A stretch of 64,000 bases of DNA from Clostridia bacterium (GCA_900768535.1 CAAGDE010000026.1:74402-138401); one strand, 5' to 3'; numbered from the stretch's first letter, positions 1 through 8,410 are shown. Notes: generated by a model from the sequence alone, not told the origin. Numbers and translations: made by a program.

Positions 1-117
1 ATTGGTGCAGTTCCCGCCCCGCCCCGTAAAATCAACAAACAGCGGGTTGCGGGATAAAGCCCACCGACGGGCATACTCCACCGCACGCGCCGCATCATAC
101 GGCTTTGTCAGTAACAT
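1..117 (-). CDS. Putative amidase-domain (Amidase_6-like) protein, N-terminal fragment cut by window edge
   Basis: Only the first 39 codons lie in the window; the gene runs off the left edge. The ATG at 117 follows a good ribosome site (AAAGGAG, seven bases upstream). The peptide has a Tyr-Asp start, an Ala-rich helix ending in YARRWAL, then NPLFVDFTGRGGNCTN. That matches the opening of the Amidase_6 family of Firmicutes, where the Cys in GGNCTN is the presumed nucleophile of a papain-like cell-wall or peptide amidase. There is no signal peptide before the domain, so the visible start would give a cytoplasmic protein or one exported by another route. The family call rests on this short motif only. 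Confidence 0.6.
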   Translation of the reverse strand, partial: MLLTKPYDAARAVEYARRWALSRNPLFVDFTGRGGNCTN

Positions 118-165
118 ATCCGTTCTCCTTTCCTCTGACTCCGCTACAGTATATGCCGGCAACGG

Positions 166-199
166 AAAAACCGCCAAGGGATTGCTCCCCGGCGGTTTT
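166..199 (-). terminator. Rho-independent terminator downstream of recQ
   Basis: An inverted repeat AAAACCGCC / GGCGGTTTT surrounds a 15-base loop, with A/T tracts on both sides. It lies seven bases past the recQ stop codon and would also stop transcription coming from the left. Confidence 0.85.
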
Positions 200-205
200 G
201 TTCTG

Positions 206-2044
206 TTATGGTTTTCGTTCCAGATAGCGGCGGATGCATTCGGTGAACACCGCGCCGTAGCGCTCGGCTTTGGTCTGCCCGACCCCGTTGACCTCCAGAA
301 ATTCCGCCAGATCGGTCGGGCGCCGGATGCTCATATCGCGCAGGGCGGCATCCGAAAAAACGATGTACGCCGGCACCTTCTGCTCCTTCGCAAGCTGAAA
401 CCGCAGTTGCCTCAGCTCCTCAAACAGTGCCGGGTCGCCGTCTCCCGCCATGGCTTCGCGCGCAGACTTTTTCGCCTTCTCCGGCTTTTCCTGCGGCTTC
501 TGTCGGATCACGCGCATCTGCAGCGTTTCTTCTCCGTGCAACAGCGGGCGGCTCTTCGGCGTGACCCGCAGAACGGGATAGTCGCGCCCCTCGGTGACAA
601 GGTAGCCGCGCTCCTCCAGCAGATCCACCCGCTCCCGCAGGTCCCGCTCGCTCATGGCGGAAAGGAGCCCGTAGGTTGACTGATCCTGCAGTCCGAGGGA
701 GAGCAGCCGTTCGTTTTTGCTCCCCCGCAGGACGTCACAGATCATCTTTTTCCCAAAGCGCTGTCCGGTCCGGATGACGCAGGAGAGAATCTTCTGCGCG
801 TCCACCGTCACGTCCGCCATCTCACTGTCCGCAAGACAGTTGGAGCAGTTTCCGCACGCCGATGGGCAATTCTCCCCGAAATAGCGCAGAATCGACCGCC
901 GCAGGCATTCCCCGGTGGTGCAGTAGAAGGTCATCTGTCTGAGCCGCTCCAGATCCCGCTCCCGCAGGGTCTGCCGCTCCTGCTCGGTCAGCTCCGGGTT
1001 GTCCTCCGACCGCGCAATCAGAAACCGGTTGGTCATCACGTCCTGCGGGCTGTAGAGCAGGATGCATTCCGCGCGTTCGCCGTCCCGCCCGGCACGTCCC
1101 GCCTCCTGGTAGTAGCTCTCGATATCCTTCGGCATATTGTAATGGATGACGTAGGAGACATCCGACTTGTCAATCCCCATGCCGAACGCATTGGTTGCAA
1201 CGATCACATCGACCCGACCGTAGATGAAATCGTCCTGATTCTGCCGGCGTTCCGAATCCGACAGTCCCGCGTGATAGCGCGTTGCGGAAATCCCGTTCTG
1301 CCGGAGCACCTCGCAAAGCTCCTCCACGTTCTTCCGCGTAGCGGCGTAGACAATGCCCGACCGTCCGGCGTGCGACCGGATCAGCTCCAGCAGTCTATCC
1401 TGCTTGGACTTCGGCTTTTCCACCCCGAAATAGAGGTTCGGACGGTCAAAGCCGGTGGTCACGCAGAGCGGATTGCGCAATTCCAGCAGTGCTTCCATGT
1501 CCGCCTTCACCCGCCCGGTTGCGGTTGCGGTAAAGGCACCGACGGTCGGTCGCCGGGACAGTCCCTTTGCAAATTCCGCAATCTTCAGGTAGGACGGGCG
1601 GAAATTCTGCCCCCATTGCGAGACGCAGTGTGCCTCATCCACAATCAGATTCGAGATTTCCAGCGCCTGACAGACCTCCGGAAAATCCGGCGCCGTCAGC
1701 CGCTCCGGCGCTACGTAAATCAGCTTGTAGACTCCGTTCCGGATGCCCCACAGCACCTGCCCGTACTGCGCTGCCGTCAGAGTGCTGTTGACAAACGCCG
1801 CCGGGACGCCGGACTGCGTCAGGGACTCGACCTGATCCTTCATCAGGGAAATCAGCGGCGAGATCACCAGGGTGACACCCGGCGACATCAGCGCGGGAAC
1901 CTGATAGCACAGTGACTTCCCGGCGCCGGTCGGCATGACGCAAAGGACATCCCGCCCGTCCAGAATCGCGTCAATCACCTGTTCCTGTCCGTCGCGGAAC
2001 GCACTGTGTCCGAAATATTGCTTCAGTACTTCCAGTTTTGTCAT
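206..2044 (-). CDS. recQ: ATP-dependent DNA helicase RecQ
   Basis: A 612-residue superfamily 2 3'-5' DNA helicase for recombination and replication-fork repair. Visible in order: Walker A TGAGKS near residues 39-44; the DEAH box with the RecQ-specific continuation VDEAHCVSQWG near 135-145; the helicase C domain ending in YHAGLSDSERR and YYQEAGRAGRDG; a four-Cys zinc-binding region (C..C..C..C around CPSACGNCSNC); and a C-terminal HRDC-like domain (residues about 535-610). The frame stays open to 2152, but the ATG at 2044 is preferred: it has a GGAG site and begins exactly at the conserved RecQ N-terminus (LKQYFGHSAFRDGQ). It is monocistronic, with its own promoter and terminator. Confidence 0.95.
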   Translation of the reverse strand: MTKLEVLKQYFGHSAFRDGQEQVIDAILDGRDVLCVMPTGAGKSLCYQVPALMSPGVTLVISPLISLMKDQVESLTQSGVPAAFVNSTLTAAQYGQVLWGIRNGVYKLIYVAPERLTAPDFPEVCQALEISNLIVDEAHCVSQWGQNFRPSYLKIAEFAKGLSRRPTVGAFTATATGRVKADMEALLELRNPLCVTTGFDRPNLYFGVEKPKSKQDRLLELIRSHAGRSGIVYAATRKNVEELCEVLRQNGISATRYHAGLSDSERRQNQDDFIYGRVDVIVATNAFGMGIDKSDVSYVIHYNMPKDIESYYQEAGRAGRDGERAECILLYSPQDVMTNRFLIARSEDNPELTEQERQTLRERDLERLRQMTFYCTTGECLRRSILRYFGENCPSACGNCSNCLADSEMADVTVDAQKILSCVIRTGQRFGKKMICDVLRGSKNERLLSLGLQDQSTYGLLSAMSERDLRERVDLLEERGYLVTEGRDYPVLRVTPKSRPLLHGEETLQMRVIRQKPQEKPEKAKKSAREAMAGDGDPALFEELRQLRFQLAKEQKVPAYIVFSDAALRDMSIRRPTDLAEFLEVNGVGQTKAERYGAVFTECIRRYLERKP

Positions 2045-2075
2045 CACTTGCTCCGTTCTTCCTTCACTCCCCTTT

Positions 2076-2104
2076 ATTATACCGCATTTTCCCGGATTTT
2101 GCAA
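2076..2104 (-). promoter_or_regulatory. recQ promoter
   Basis: On the minus strand, TTGCAA and TATAAT are separated by exactly 17 bp. The -10 lies about 30 bases before the recQ start codon. No LexA-type box was recognised over it. Confidence 0.75.
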
Positions 2105-2156
2105 CCCCATTCCCGATGATTCCGCAAAAAACACCGTCATTTCGCGGTGCAAAAGG

Positions 2157-2193
2157 AAAAAACGCCGACCGAAGGAAAACCGTTCGGTCGGCG
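2157..2193 (-). terminator. Terminator of the citrate synthase-aconitase-IDH operon
   Basis: An 11-bp stem (TTCGGTCGGCG with its partner at 2163-2173) is followed, in the leftward direction, by six T residues. It lies about 20 bases after the stop codon of the dehydrogenase gene and separates this operon from the recQ promoter. Confidence 0.85.
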
Positions 2194-2212
2194 GGGGTGG
2201 ATTTTGTCGGTT

Positions 2213-3373
2213 TCAGCCCTCCGCTTCCAGCTCCTGCAGGATGCGGTCTGCCAGCGCTTGGGTTGTGGCGCCGGTGGCATCTCCGGTGATGCGGACGGCT
2301 TCCGGACCGGAGGTCGCTCGCTCCATCGCGCGGGAAAGGCGGTCTGCTTCGTCCGGGAGCGCAATGTGCCGGAGCATCATCTCCGACGCGCGCAAAAGAC
2401 TGGACGGGTCGGCATACGCGCCCAATCCCGCTTCAATCATGCGGGGTGCCGAGCCGTGAATCGCTTCAAACATGGCATAGCGGTCGCCGAGGTTCGCGCT
2501 TCCGGCTGTCCCCACACCGCCCTGGAGCTGTGCCGCCTCATCGGTGATGATATCCCCGTACAGATTCGGCAGCAGGAAGACCTGAAACCCGCTCCGGACG
2601 GCGGGATTGACCAGATTTGCCGTCATGATATCAATATACCAATCCTCGGCGGTGATACCGGGATAGTCCGCCGCGATCTCGTGGCAGACGGCGGAAAAGC
2701 TGCCGTCCGTTTTCTTCATGATGTTGGCTTTGGTGACGATGGCAACCCTGGTTTTTCCGTTCGCCTTCGCGTATTCGAACGCCGCGCGCGCAATCCTTCG
2801 GGTTCCCGCATCGGTCGTCACCTTGAAGTCCATTGCCAGCTTTCCGGGGATCACCACCCCGCGACTGCCGAGCACGTACTCCCCCTCGGTGTTCTCGCGG
2901 AAGAAAATCCAGTCGATCCCCTCCTCCTTCACGGTCACCGGGCGCACGTTTGCATACAGGTCCAGCTCCCGGCGTAGGGCAACATTGGCACTCTCCAGCG
3001 TTCCGCCCTTGGGCGTTGCGGTCGGACCCTTGAGCAGGACATCGCACTCCCGGATTGCCGCCAGCACATCACGGGGAACCGCCTCCCCCTTTGCCAGCCG
3101 GTTCTCCAGCGTCAGCCCCTCAATGTCGCGCAGGACGATCTGTCCCGATGCAATCCGGTCTCGCAGGAGCACCTCCAGAATCCGGCGCGTCTCACGCATC
3201 AGAATCGGTCCGATGCCGTCCCCGCCGCAGACGCCGATGACGATCCGCCCGGCGTGTGCGTAATCCTTTGCCGGGGATGCCTGCTCCATCCGCGCCTGTC
3301 TGGCAAGCTGTTCCTCCAGCAGGATGTGGAACTGCTCCACTGCCCGGTCAATCTCCGTTTCAAACACGGTCAT
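2213..3373 (-). CDS. Isocitrate/isopropylmalate-family dehydrogenase, probable NAD(P)-dependent isocitrate dehydrogenase
   Basis: 386 residues of the beta-decarboxylating dehydrogenase family. Visible: the nucleotide-site opening GDGIGP near residue 51; the substrate loop FFRENTEGEY, which is isocitrate-type rather than the RELTGG-type of isopropylmalate dehydrogenase; the metal-binding stretch YGDIITDEAAQLQGG; and the cofactor loop EAIHGSAP. About 40 residues precede the usual core, making the N-terminus longer than the family norm. It is the last gene of an operon with aconitase and a Re-citrate synthase, so oxidation of isocitrate to 2-oxoglutarate is the natural reading. NAD versus NADP preference cannot be judged. 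Homoisocitrate is an alternative substrate if the upstream synthase makes homocitrate. Confidence 0.85.
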   Translation of the reverse strand: MTVFETEIDRAVEQFHILLEEQLARQARMEQASPAKDYAHAGRIVIGVCGGDGIGPILMRETRRILEVLLRDRIASGQIVLRDIEGLTLENRLAKGEAVPRDVLAAIRECDVLLKGPTATPKGGTLESANVALRRELDLYANVRPVTVKEEGIDWIFFRENTEGEYVLGSRGVVIPGKLAMDFKVTTDAGTRRIARAAFEYAKANGKTRVAIVTKANIMKKTDGSFSAVCHEIAADYPGITAEDWYIDIMTANLVNPAVRSGFQVFLLPNLYGDIITDEAAQLQGGVGTAGSANLGDRYAMFEAIHGSAPRMIEAGLGAYADPSSLLRASEMMLRHIALPDEADRLSRAMERATSGPEAVRITGDATGATTQALADRILQELEAEG

Positions 3374-3390
3374 TCCTCCTTTGTTGTCCG

Positions 3391-5310
3391 TCAGTGCGTG
3401 ACGGCAAGCAGTCCGCCTGCCTTCAGCATCGCAATCTGGCGGGGTGTCAGCGCACAGGTCAGCGGGATCTCCGCGCCGGTCGTCTCATCGGTCAGGGTGA
3501 TGCGTCCGCTCTCCATTCCGGCAAACACACCGGAAAGCGTCAGGCGGTCGCCCTCGCCGACCCGGTCATAATCCGCCGCGTCCGCAAAGGTCAGGGGGAG
3601 AATGCCGGCATTGATCAGGTTTGCCGCATGAATCCGCGCAAAACTCTTGGCAATGACCGCACGGATACCGAGGTACAAGGGAACCAGCGCCGCGTGCTCC
3701 CGTGACGAGCCCTGACCGTAGTTCGCACCGCCCACAACAATCCCCTGCCCGGCACGCACGGCACGTTCGGGGAATTCTTTATCGCAGACCGCAAAGCAGA
3801 ACTGCGACAGATAGGGAATGTTCGACCGGTACGGCAGAATCTTCGCCCCCGCAGGCATGATGTGGTCGGTGGTGATGTTGTCCCCCACCTTCAGGACCAG
3901 CTCCGCGGTGAGGCGATCCGTCTGCGGAACGCATTTCGGGAAGGGCTTGATGTTGGGACCGCGCAGAATCTCCACCGATGCCGCATCCGCCGGATCTGCA
4001 GGCGGCAGAATTGCGCTGTCGTCCGCCCGGAAGTGCCCGGGCAGGGTCACGACCGGGGCATCTCCCAGATCGCGCGGGTCGGTAATGACCCCCGTGAGTG
4101 CCGCCGCAACCGCCGTTTCGGGAGAGACCAGATAGACCTTTGCGTCCGCCGTACCGCTTCTGCCCTCAAAATTGCGGTTGAAGGTGCGCAGACTGACCCC
4201 GCCGGAGTTCGGCGAAAAGCCCATGCCGATGCAGGGTCCGCACGCGCACTCCAGCACCCGTGCGCCGGACGCCAGAATGTCCGACAGTGCGCCCAGATCG
4301 GCGAGCATGGTCAGCACCTGCCGCGAACCGGGAGAGACCGACACACTGACCTCCGGAGAAACGGTCCGCCCCTTCAGCAGCGCCGCCACCTTCATCAGAT
4401 CCGACAGCGATGAGTTGGTGCAGGAGCCGATGCAGACCTGATCCACCTTCGTCCCCGCAACCGAGGAAACCGGAACCACCCGGTCGGGGCTGTGCGGACA
4501 GGCAATCAGCGGCTCCAATTCCGACAGATCCAGTTCCAGGACCTGATCGTACACCGCGTCCGGATCGGCAAAAACCGGGGTGTAGTCCCCCTCCCTGCCC
4601 TCGGCGCGCAGAAAGTCCCGCGTAACCTCGTCCGCCGGAAAAACAGAGGTCGTCGCGCCCAGCTCCGTTCCCATGTTGGTGATGGTGGCACGCTCCGGAA
4701 CCGTCAGCGTCCGGACACCCTCCCCGCCCCATTCGATGATGTATCCGACCCCGCCCTTGACCGTCAGTCGGCGCAGCAGCTCCAGGCTGACGTCCTTTGC
4801 CGTGACGAACGGACGGAGCCTGCCGCGCAGGTTGACCCGGATCATCCCCGGCATGGTGATATAATACGCGCCGCCGCCCATGGCAACCGCAACGTCCATT
4901 CCGCCCGCACCGAAGGCGAGCATTCCGATGCCGCCGCCGGTCGGGGTATGGCTGTCCGAGCCGATGAGCGTCTTTCCCGGCACGCCGAAGCGCTCCAGAT
5001 GCACCTGGTGGCAGATGCCGTTGCCGGGGCGCGAGAAGTAAATGCCGTGTTTCCTTGCCACCGACTGAATGTAGCGGTGGTCGTCCGCGTTCTCAAAGCC
5101 GGATTGCAGGGTGTTGTGGTCGATGTACGCCACGCTCCGCTCGGTCTTCACCCGGTCGACTCCCATGGCTTCGAATTCCAGATACGCCATGGTTCCGGTC
5201 GCATCCTGTGTCAGAGTCTGATCAATCCGCAGACCGATCTCCTCCCCCCGCTTCATTTTTCCCGCAACCAGGTGTGCGCCGATGATTTTCTCCGCAATCG
5301 TCTGTCCCAT
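3391..5310 (-). CDS. Aconitate hydratase (aconitase)
   Basis: A 639-residue [4Fe-4S] hydratase that isomerises citrate to isocitrate through cis-aconitate. Cluster ligands are visible in CIGSCTNSS and CGPCIGMG, and the swivel domain carries NYGQGSSREHAALVP, the phosphate/substrate loop of aconitases. The length and layout fit the short aconitase type rather than the roughly 900-residue AcnA or the split LeuCD. The frame opens at 5340, but the ATG at 5310 has AGGGGAG a few bases upstream and starts with GQTIAEKIIGAHLV, the usual N-terminus. It begins 10 bases after the regulator stop and ends 17 bases before the dehydrogenase start. Confidence 0.93.
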   Translation of the reverse strand: MGQTIAEKIIGAHLVAGKMKRGEEIGLRIDQTLTQDATGTMAYLEFEAMGVDRVKTERSVAYIDHNTLQSGFENADDHRYIQSVARKHGIYFSRPGNGICHQVHLERFGVPGKTLIGSDSHTPTGGGIGMLAFGAGGMDVAVAMGGGAYYITMPGMIRVNLRGRLRPFVTAKDVSLELLRRLTVKGGVGYIIEWGGEGVRTLTVPERATITNMGTELGATTSVFPADEVTRDFLRAEGREGDYTPVFADPDAVYDQVLELDLSELEPLIACPHSPDRVVPVSSVAGTKVDQVCIGSCTNSSLSDLMKVAALLKGRTVSPEVSVSVSPGSRQVLTMLADLGALSDILASGARVLECACGPCIGMGFSPNSGGVSLRTFNRNFEGRSGTADAKVYLVSPETAVAAALTGVITDPRDLGDAPVVTLPGHFRADDSAILPPADPADAASVEILRGPNIKPFPKCVPQTDRLTAELVLKVGDNITTDHIMPAGAKILPYRSNIPYLSQFCFAVCDKEFPERAVRAGQGIVVGGANYGQGSSREHAALVPLYLGIRAVIAKSFARIHAANLINAGILPLTFADAADYDRVGEGDRLTLSGVFAGMESGRITLTDETTGAEIPLTCALTPRQIAMLKAGGLLAVTH

Positions 5311-5320
5311 GATACTCCCC

Positions 5321-5971
5321 TTACTCCGTGTAACCGTCAATGATATGGCGGGCGGCGTTTATGATATGTGTATGCATTGCGCGTTCGGCAGCGTCCGGAT
5401 CATGCGCGGCAATGGCTTCGAAAATGCTCCGGTGCTCGGCGGCGGACTCCTCAGCCCGGCTGTGATCCTCCACCGAAACACGGCGGTATTTCTGCACCTT
5501 CCTGTGAAGCGGCAGAAGGACATCCTCCAGCACCACGCTCCCGCTGAACCGGTAGATCAGCTGATGGAACCGGCTGTCCATTCCCCGCACGTGCTCCGGG
5601 TCATTCCGCGGAACGTAAAATTCCTGCAGCTCCACTGCCTCACGAAGCTGTTCCAAATCCTCCCCGGTTACCCGCTCCGCCGCCGCGCGCGATGCCAAAC
5701 CCTCCACACGCTCCCGCACGGCAAAAATATCCTCCAGATCCTTCCGGGACACGCCGACGATCAGAATGCCCTTTGCGCCCGTTTCCACCAGGTGCTCCAG
5801 TCCCAGCCGGTGGAGCGCCTCCCGGATCGGTGTCCGGCTGACGCCCAGGTCACTGACCAGCCGCATTTCGGTCAGAACCGTGCCGATCGGGTATTTCCCG
5901 GACAGGATGTCGTTCTCCAGACGCTCGAAAACCTGATCCGCCAGAGAAATACTGCGATGTTCCTCCATCAT
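5321..5971 (-). CDS. GntR/FadR-family transcriptional regulator
   Basis: 216 residues. An N-terminal winged helix (about 10-72) has the GntR signature: LADQVFERLENDIL, then the recognition-helix segment LGVSRTPIREALHRL. It is followed by an all-helical FCD ligand-binding domain (about 80-205) with metal-binding residues of the FadR type (an Asp, then H in SRFHQLIY, AAEHRSIFEAI and AMHTHI). Such proteins usually repress carboxylate metabolism genes until an organic acid or acyl-CoA binds. It sits second in the citrate synthase-aconitase-IDH operon, so autoregulation is likely, through the palindrome at 7385-7402. Citrate or a related acid is the obvious candidate ligand, which is inference. 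Confidence 0.9.
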   Translation of the reverse strand: MMEEHRSISLADQVFERLENDILSGKYPIGTVLTEMRLVSDLGVSRTPIREALHRLGLEHLVETGAKGILIVGVSRKDLEDIFAVRERVEGLASRAAAERVTGEDLEQLREAVELQEFYVPRNDPEHVRGMDSRFHQLIYRFSGSVVLEDVLLPLHRKVQKYRRVSVEDHSRAEESAAEHRSIFEAIAAHDPDAAERAMHTHIINAARHIIDGYTE

Positions 5972-5983
5972 TTCCGTACCTCC

Positions 5984-7360
5984 TTACAGTCTTCTGAACC
6001 GGGAGCCGGACAGCTCCTCAATCTTTTCCTCCACCTCGTGAACCGCCAGCGTTGTCTGTCTGCCGCCATCATATTCGGCATCGATCCACGCCTTGAGCTT
6101 CTGCACCAGCGGGTCGCGCTTATCGATGCGTTCCGATTCGGTCAGGCGGTAGTTTTCGTTGATCCAGTACGCAATCCCCGCCAGTCCGGAGGTCTTACCG
6201 AGCATGACCGACGCCGGTCTCCCCAGCAGCTTGCCGGTATCGAAGATGTTGTAGATCTCCTCGTCCTTGAGCAGTCCGTCCGCATGGATTCCCGCGCGGG
6301 TGACATTGAAATTTCTGCCAACAAACGGCGTCATATCCGGAATGCGGTAGCCGACGTTCCGCTCGAAATAGTCCGCGATCTCGGTAATTACGGTCGGATC
6401 CATGCCGTCAAACGAACCGCGCAGGGAGGCATACTCGATGACCATCGCCTCCAGCGGGATATTTCCGGTGCGCTCGCCGATGCCCAGCAGGGAGCAGTTG
6501 ACCCCGCTGGCACCGTACAGCCACGCCGTGGTCGCGTTGGTGACCGCCTTATAAAAATCGTTGTGCCCGTGCCACTCCAGCATCTGGCTCGGCACATCGG
6601 AGTAATGCTGGAGACCGTAGATAATCCCCGGCACACTGCGCGGAATGGCAACCTCCGGATACGGAATGCCGTAGCCCATGGTATCGCAGGCACGGATCCT
6701 GACCGGAATCTTCGCGTCCGCCGACATCCGCATCAGCTCGTTGACAAACGGCACCACGAATCCGTAAAAGTCGGCGCGCGTAATGTCCTCCAGGTGACAG
6801 CGCGGCATCACGCCGGCTTCAAACGCATCCGCAACGGTTGCCAGGTAGTGCTCCATGCACTGGCGGCGGGTCATCTTCATTTTCCTGAAAATGTGATAAT
6901 CCGAACAGGAGACGAGAATGCCCGTCTCACGGATACCGAGGTCACGTACCAGCCGGAAATCCTCGCGGCTGGCACGGATCCAGGTGGTAATCTCCGGGAA
7001 GCGCAGTCCCAGCGCCTGGCACTTCTCCACCGCTTCCCGATCCTTTTTGCTGTAGACGAAGAACTCGGTCTGGCGGATGATTCCGTACGGTCCGCCGAGC
7101 TTGGACATCAGCCGATAGAGATCGACGATCTGCTCGACCGTGTACGGCTCGACCGACTGCTGTCCGTCACGGAAGGAGGTATCGGTGATCCAGATGTCCT
7201 CCGGCATACCGATCGGTACGCGCCGGTGGTTGAACGGAATGCGCGGCACACAGCTGTAGGGGTAAACATCGCGGTAAAGATTCGGCTCCTCCACGTCCTG
7301 AAGCGAATATTTGTACGCCTTTTGCTCCAACAGATTGGTTTTTTTGGATATTTCAAGCAT
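5984..7360 (-). CDS. Probable Re-citrate synthase (2-isopropylmalate/homocitrate synthase family)
   Basis: 458 residues of the DRE-TIM metallolyase family. The N-terminal catalytic signature is ITDTSFRDGQQS (usual DTTLRDG), the metal site is EWHGHNDFYKAV, and conserved loops read GERTGNIPLEAMV and RAGIHADGLLKDEE. Citrate synthases of re-facial specificity, known from Clostridium kluyveri and some sulfate reducers, belong to this family rather than to the GltA family. The product is citrate from oxaloacetate and acetyl-CoA. Co-transcription with aconitase and isocitrate dehydrogenase supports citrate over homocitrate. The open frame extends upstream to 7618, but that part is repeat and promoter DNA; the ATG at 7360 follows AAAGGA and a consensus promoter. 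Homocitrate synthase is the main alternative. Confidence 0.82.
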   Translation of the reverse strand: MLEISKKTNLLEQKAYKYSLQDVEEPNLYRDVYPYSCVPRIPFNHRRVPIGMPEDIWITDTSFRDGQQSVEPYTVEQIVDLYRLMSKLGGPYGIIRQTEFFVYSKKDREAVEKCQALGLRFPEITTWIRASREDFRLVRDLGIRETGILVSCSDYHIFRKMKMTRRQCMEHYLATVADAFEAGVMPRCHLEDITRADFYGFVVPFVNELMRMSADAKIPVRIRACDTMGYGIPYPEVAIPRSVPGIIYGLQHYSDVPSQMLEWHGHNDFYKAVTNATTAWLYGASGVNCSLLGIGERTGNIPLEAMVIEYASLRGSFDGMDPTVITEIADYFERNVGYRIPDMTPFVGRNFNVTRAGIHADGLLKDEEIYNIFDTGKLLGRPASVMLGKTSGLAGIAYWINENYRLTESERIDKRDPLVQKLKAWIDAEYDGGRQTTLAVHEVEEKIEELSGSRFRRL

Positions 7361-7384
7361 CTGTGCCACCGTCCTTTCGTATTT

Positions 7385-7402
7385 GTGTATACAATTATAC
7401 AC
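7385..7402. promoter_or_regulatory. Candidate GntR/FadR operator palindrome
   Basis: A perfect inverted repeat with arms GTGTATA and TATACAC and a 4-bp centre. It covers the -10 of the citrate synthase operon promoter, the expected place for a repressor encoded in the same operon. Binding by the 5321-5971 product is inferred. Confidence 0.55.
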
Positions 7403-7422
7403 GAAAACAAAGGATTTGTCAA
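7394..7422 (-). promoter_or_regulatory. Promoter of the Re-citrate synthase operon
   Basis: Minus-strand TTGACA and TATAAT with exactly 17 bp between them, a full consensus match. It lies 34 bases before the citrate synthase start codon. The -10 is embedded in the palindrome at 7385-7402. Confidence 0.9.
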
Positions 7423-7570
7423 GGGCTTGCGGAAAGTTTTCCATATTATTTTCCGAAAATCCGGGTTCCCCCGCCGTTTCGTCCGCATCCGTCGCCTGCG
7501 GCGCTAAACTGCTTGCAGTTTTCTTACCACCTCGAAGGGGAACTTGGGGTGGGAAGCCATACGTGATTGC

Positions 7571-7780
7571 GCTCGCCCATTTCGCCCTCATCCGGCGCTG
7601 GCGTGCCACCTTCCCCACCCGGGGGAAGGCTACTGCGGCGGTTCGTAACTGATAGACACAGCGCCGATTTATAAGCAGGATTGAGGGGGGGATGTAACAA
7701 AATTTGCACAGCCGAAAGAAGCCTTCCCCCGGGTGGGGAAGGTGGCGCGCCAGCGCCGGATGAGGGCGAAATGGGCGAGC
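7571..7780. repeat. MITE-like noncoding element with 60-bp inverted repeats
   Basis: The stretches 7571-7630 and 7721-7780 are reverse complements over 60 bases with one mismatch, around a 90-base core. There is no open frame of its own, although both arms can be read as short peptides. The arm contains TCATCCGGCGCTGGCG and a CCCGGG-centred end. A shorter block of the same kind (CGCTCGCCC..CCTCATCCGG) lies at 63776-63796. I could not find a clear target-site duplication. It lies between the citrate synthase promoter and the 7820-8218 gene and would form a long hairpin in RNA. Confidence 0.75.
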
Positions 7781-7819
7781 GTACTTTTTAAATCCTCTCG
7801 CGCTACCCCCACCAAATTG

Positions 7820-8218
7820 CTACATCCCCCGGAACGGATCGTTTCGTGCCATCCGTTCCAGTCGGATGCCAACCACGGTCAGTCCCCGGCGGAAGGCACG
7901 GTAGGCGGTGCGGCGCGAAATGCCGAGAATCGCCGCCGCGCGCTCCACGCTCTCCCCCCGGATGTAACGGTGATACAGCACCAGCTTGTCCCGACCGTTC
8001 CGGAGCGATGCGATCGCCTGCCCGATCTCCTCCATCCGCGCCCGCCAGAACGCCTCGTTTCCGGCAAGCACATCCTCACACCGGCACGGCTCGTCAAAGG
8101 TTTCCGCCCGGCGCCGCTCATATCGCTTCAGCTCCAGCAGATCCAGACACAGCTGATACCCCGCCAAAAAATCCCGTGCCGCCGCAACGCGTGCGTCCGT
8201 CCGCTCCTGCTCGGTCAT
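7820..8218 (-). CDS. Sigma-70 region 4-like helix-turn-helix protein, phage-regulator type
   Basis: 132 residues. The C-terminal half reads LRNGRDKLVLYHRYIRGESV, then AAAILGISRRTAYRAFRRGL, a sigma region 4-like helix-turn-helix as found in small phage regulators of Firmicutes (RinA/ArpU/DUF1492 type). The N-terminal half is a charged helical segment (YQLCLDLLELKRYERRRAE). An ATG at 8218 with AGGTGAAGG upstream is preferred over the GTG at 8251. It is transcribed divergently from the LexA-like repressor gene. Its last codons overlap a GGGGGATGTAG motif that recurs inverted inside the adjacent repeat element. It probably belongs to a decayed prophage or regulatory module; the target is unknown. 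Confidence 0.65.
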   Translation of the reverse strand: MTEQERTDARVAAARDFLAGYQLCLDLLELKRYERRRAETFDEPCRCEDVLAGNEAFWRARMEEIGQAIASLRNGRDKLVLYHRYIRGESVERAAAILGISRRTAYRAFRRGLTVVGIRLERMARNDPFRGM

Positions 8219-8231
8219 GCCTTCACCTGCT

Positions 8232-8254
8232 TTCGTGTGCTTCGGAAACACGAA
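8232..8254. promoter_or_regulatory. Operator-like inverted repeat before the sigma-like gene
   Basis: TTCGTGT and ACACGAA form 7-bp arms around a 9-bp centre that contains CTTCGGAAA. Its reverse complement TTTCCGAAG is the core of the two direct repeats at 8411-8458. It lies just upstream of the start codon at 8218. Confidence 0.4.
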
Positions 8255-8358
8255 TGAACATTCCCGTTTCCCGTTCGGTTTTCCGTCCGGGTGATGAATT
8301 CCGACCTTTGATGAAATACCCGATTTGTCATTTGTTTTCCCCTTTTTTCATTTTTCTG

Positions 8359-8387
8359 TTGACATTTTTTCCGTTTTGGTGTATACT
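8359..8387 (+). promoter_or_regulatory. Promoter of the LexA-like repressor gene
   Basis: TTGACA, a 17-bp spacer and TATACT on the plus strand. The leader to the start codon at 8538 is about 145 bases and contains the operator-like repeats. Confidence 0.8.
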
Positions 8388-8410
8388 GTTATCAGGCACT
8401 CTTATTATAT

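Noticed and set aside
2213..3373. 3-isopropylmalate dehydrogenase (leuB) for the first dehydrogenase
   Set aside because: The substrate loop is RENTEGEY rather than RELTGG, and the operon holds aconitase, not leuCD.
5282..7507. A 741-codon plus-strand open frame opposite the citrate operon
   Set aside because: It crosses the consensus promoter and two well-supported minus-strand genes.
7361..7618. N-terminal extension of the citrate synthase to 7618
   Set aside because: This stretch contains the promoter, operator palindrome and part of the MITE arm; conserved family sequence begins after 7360.
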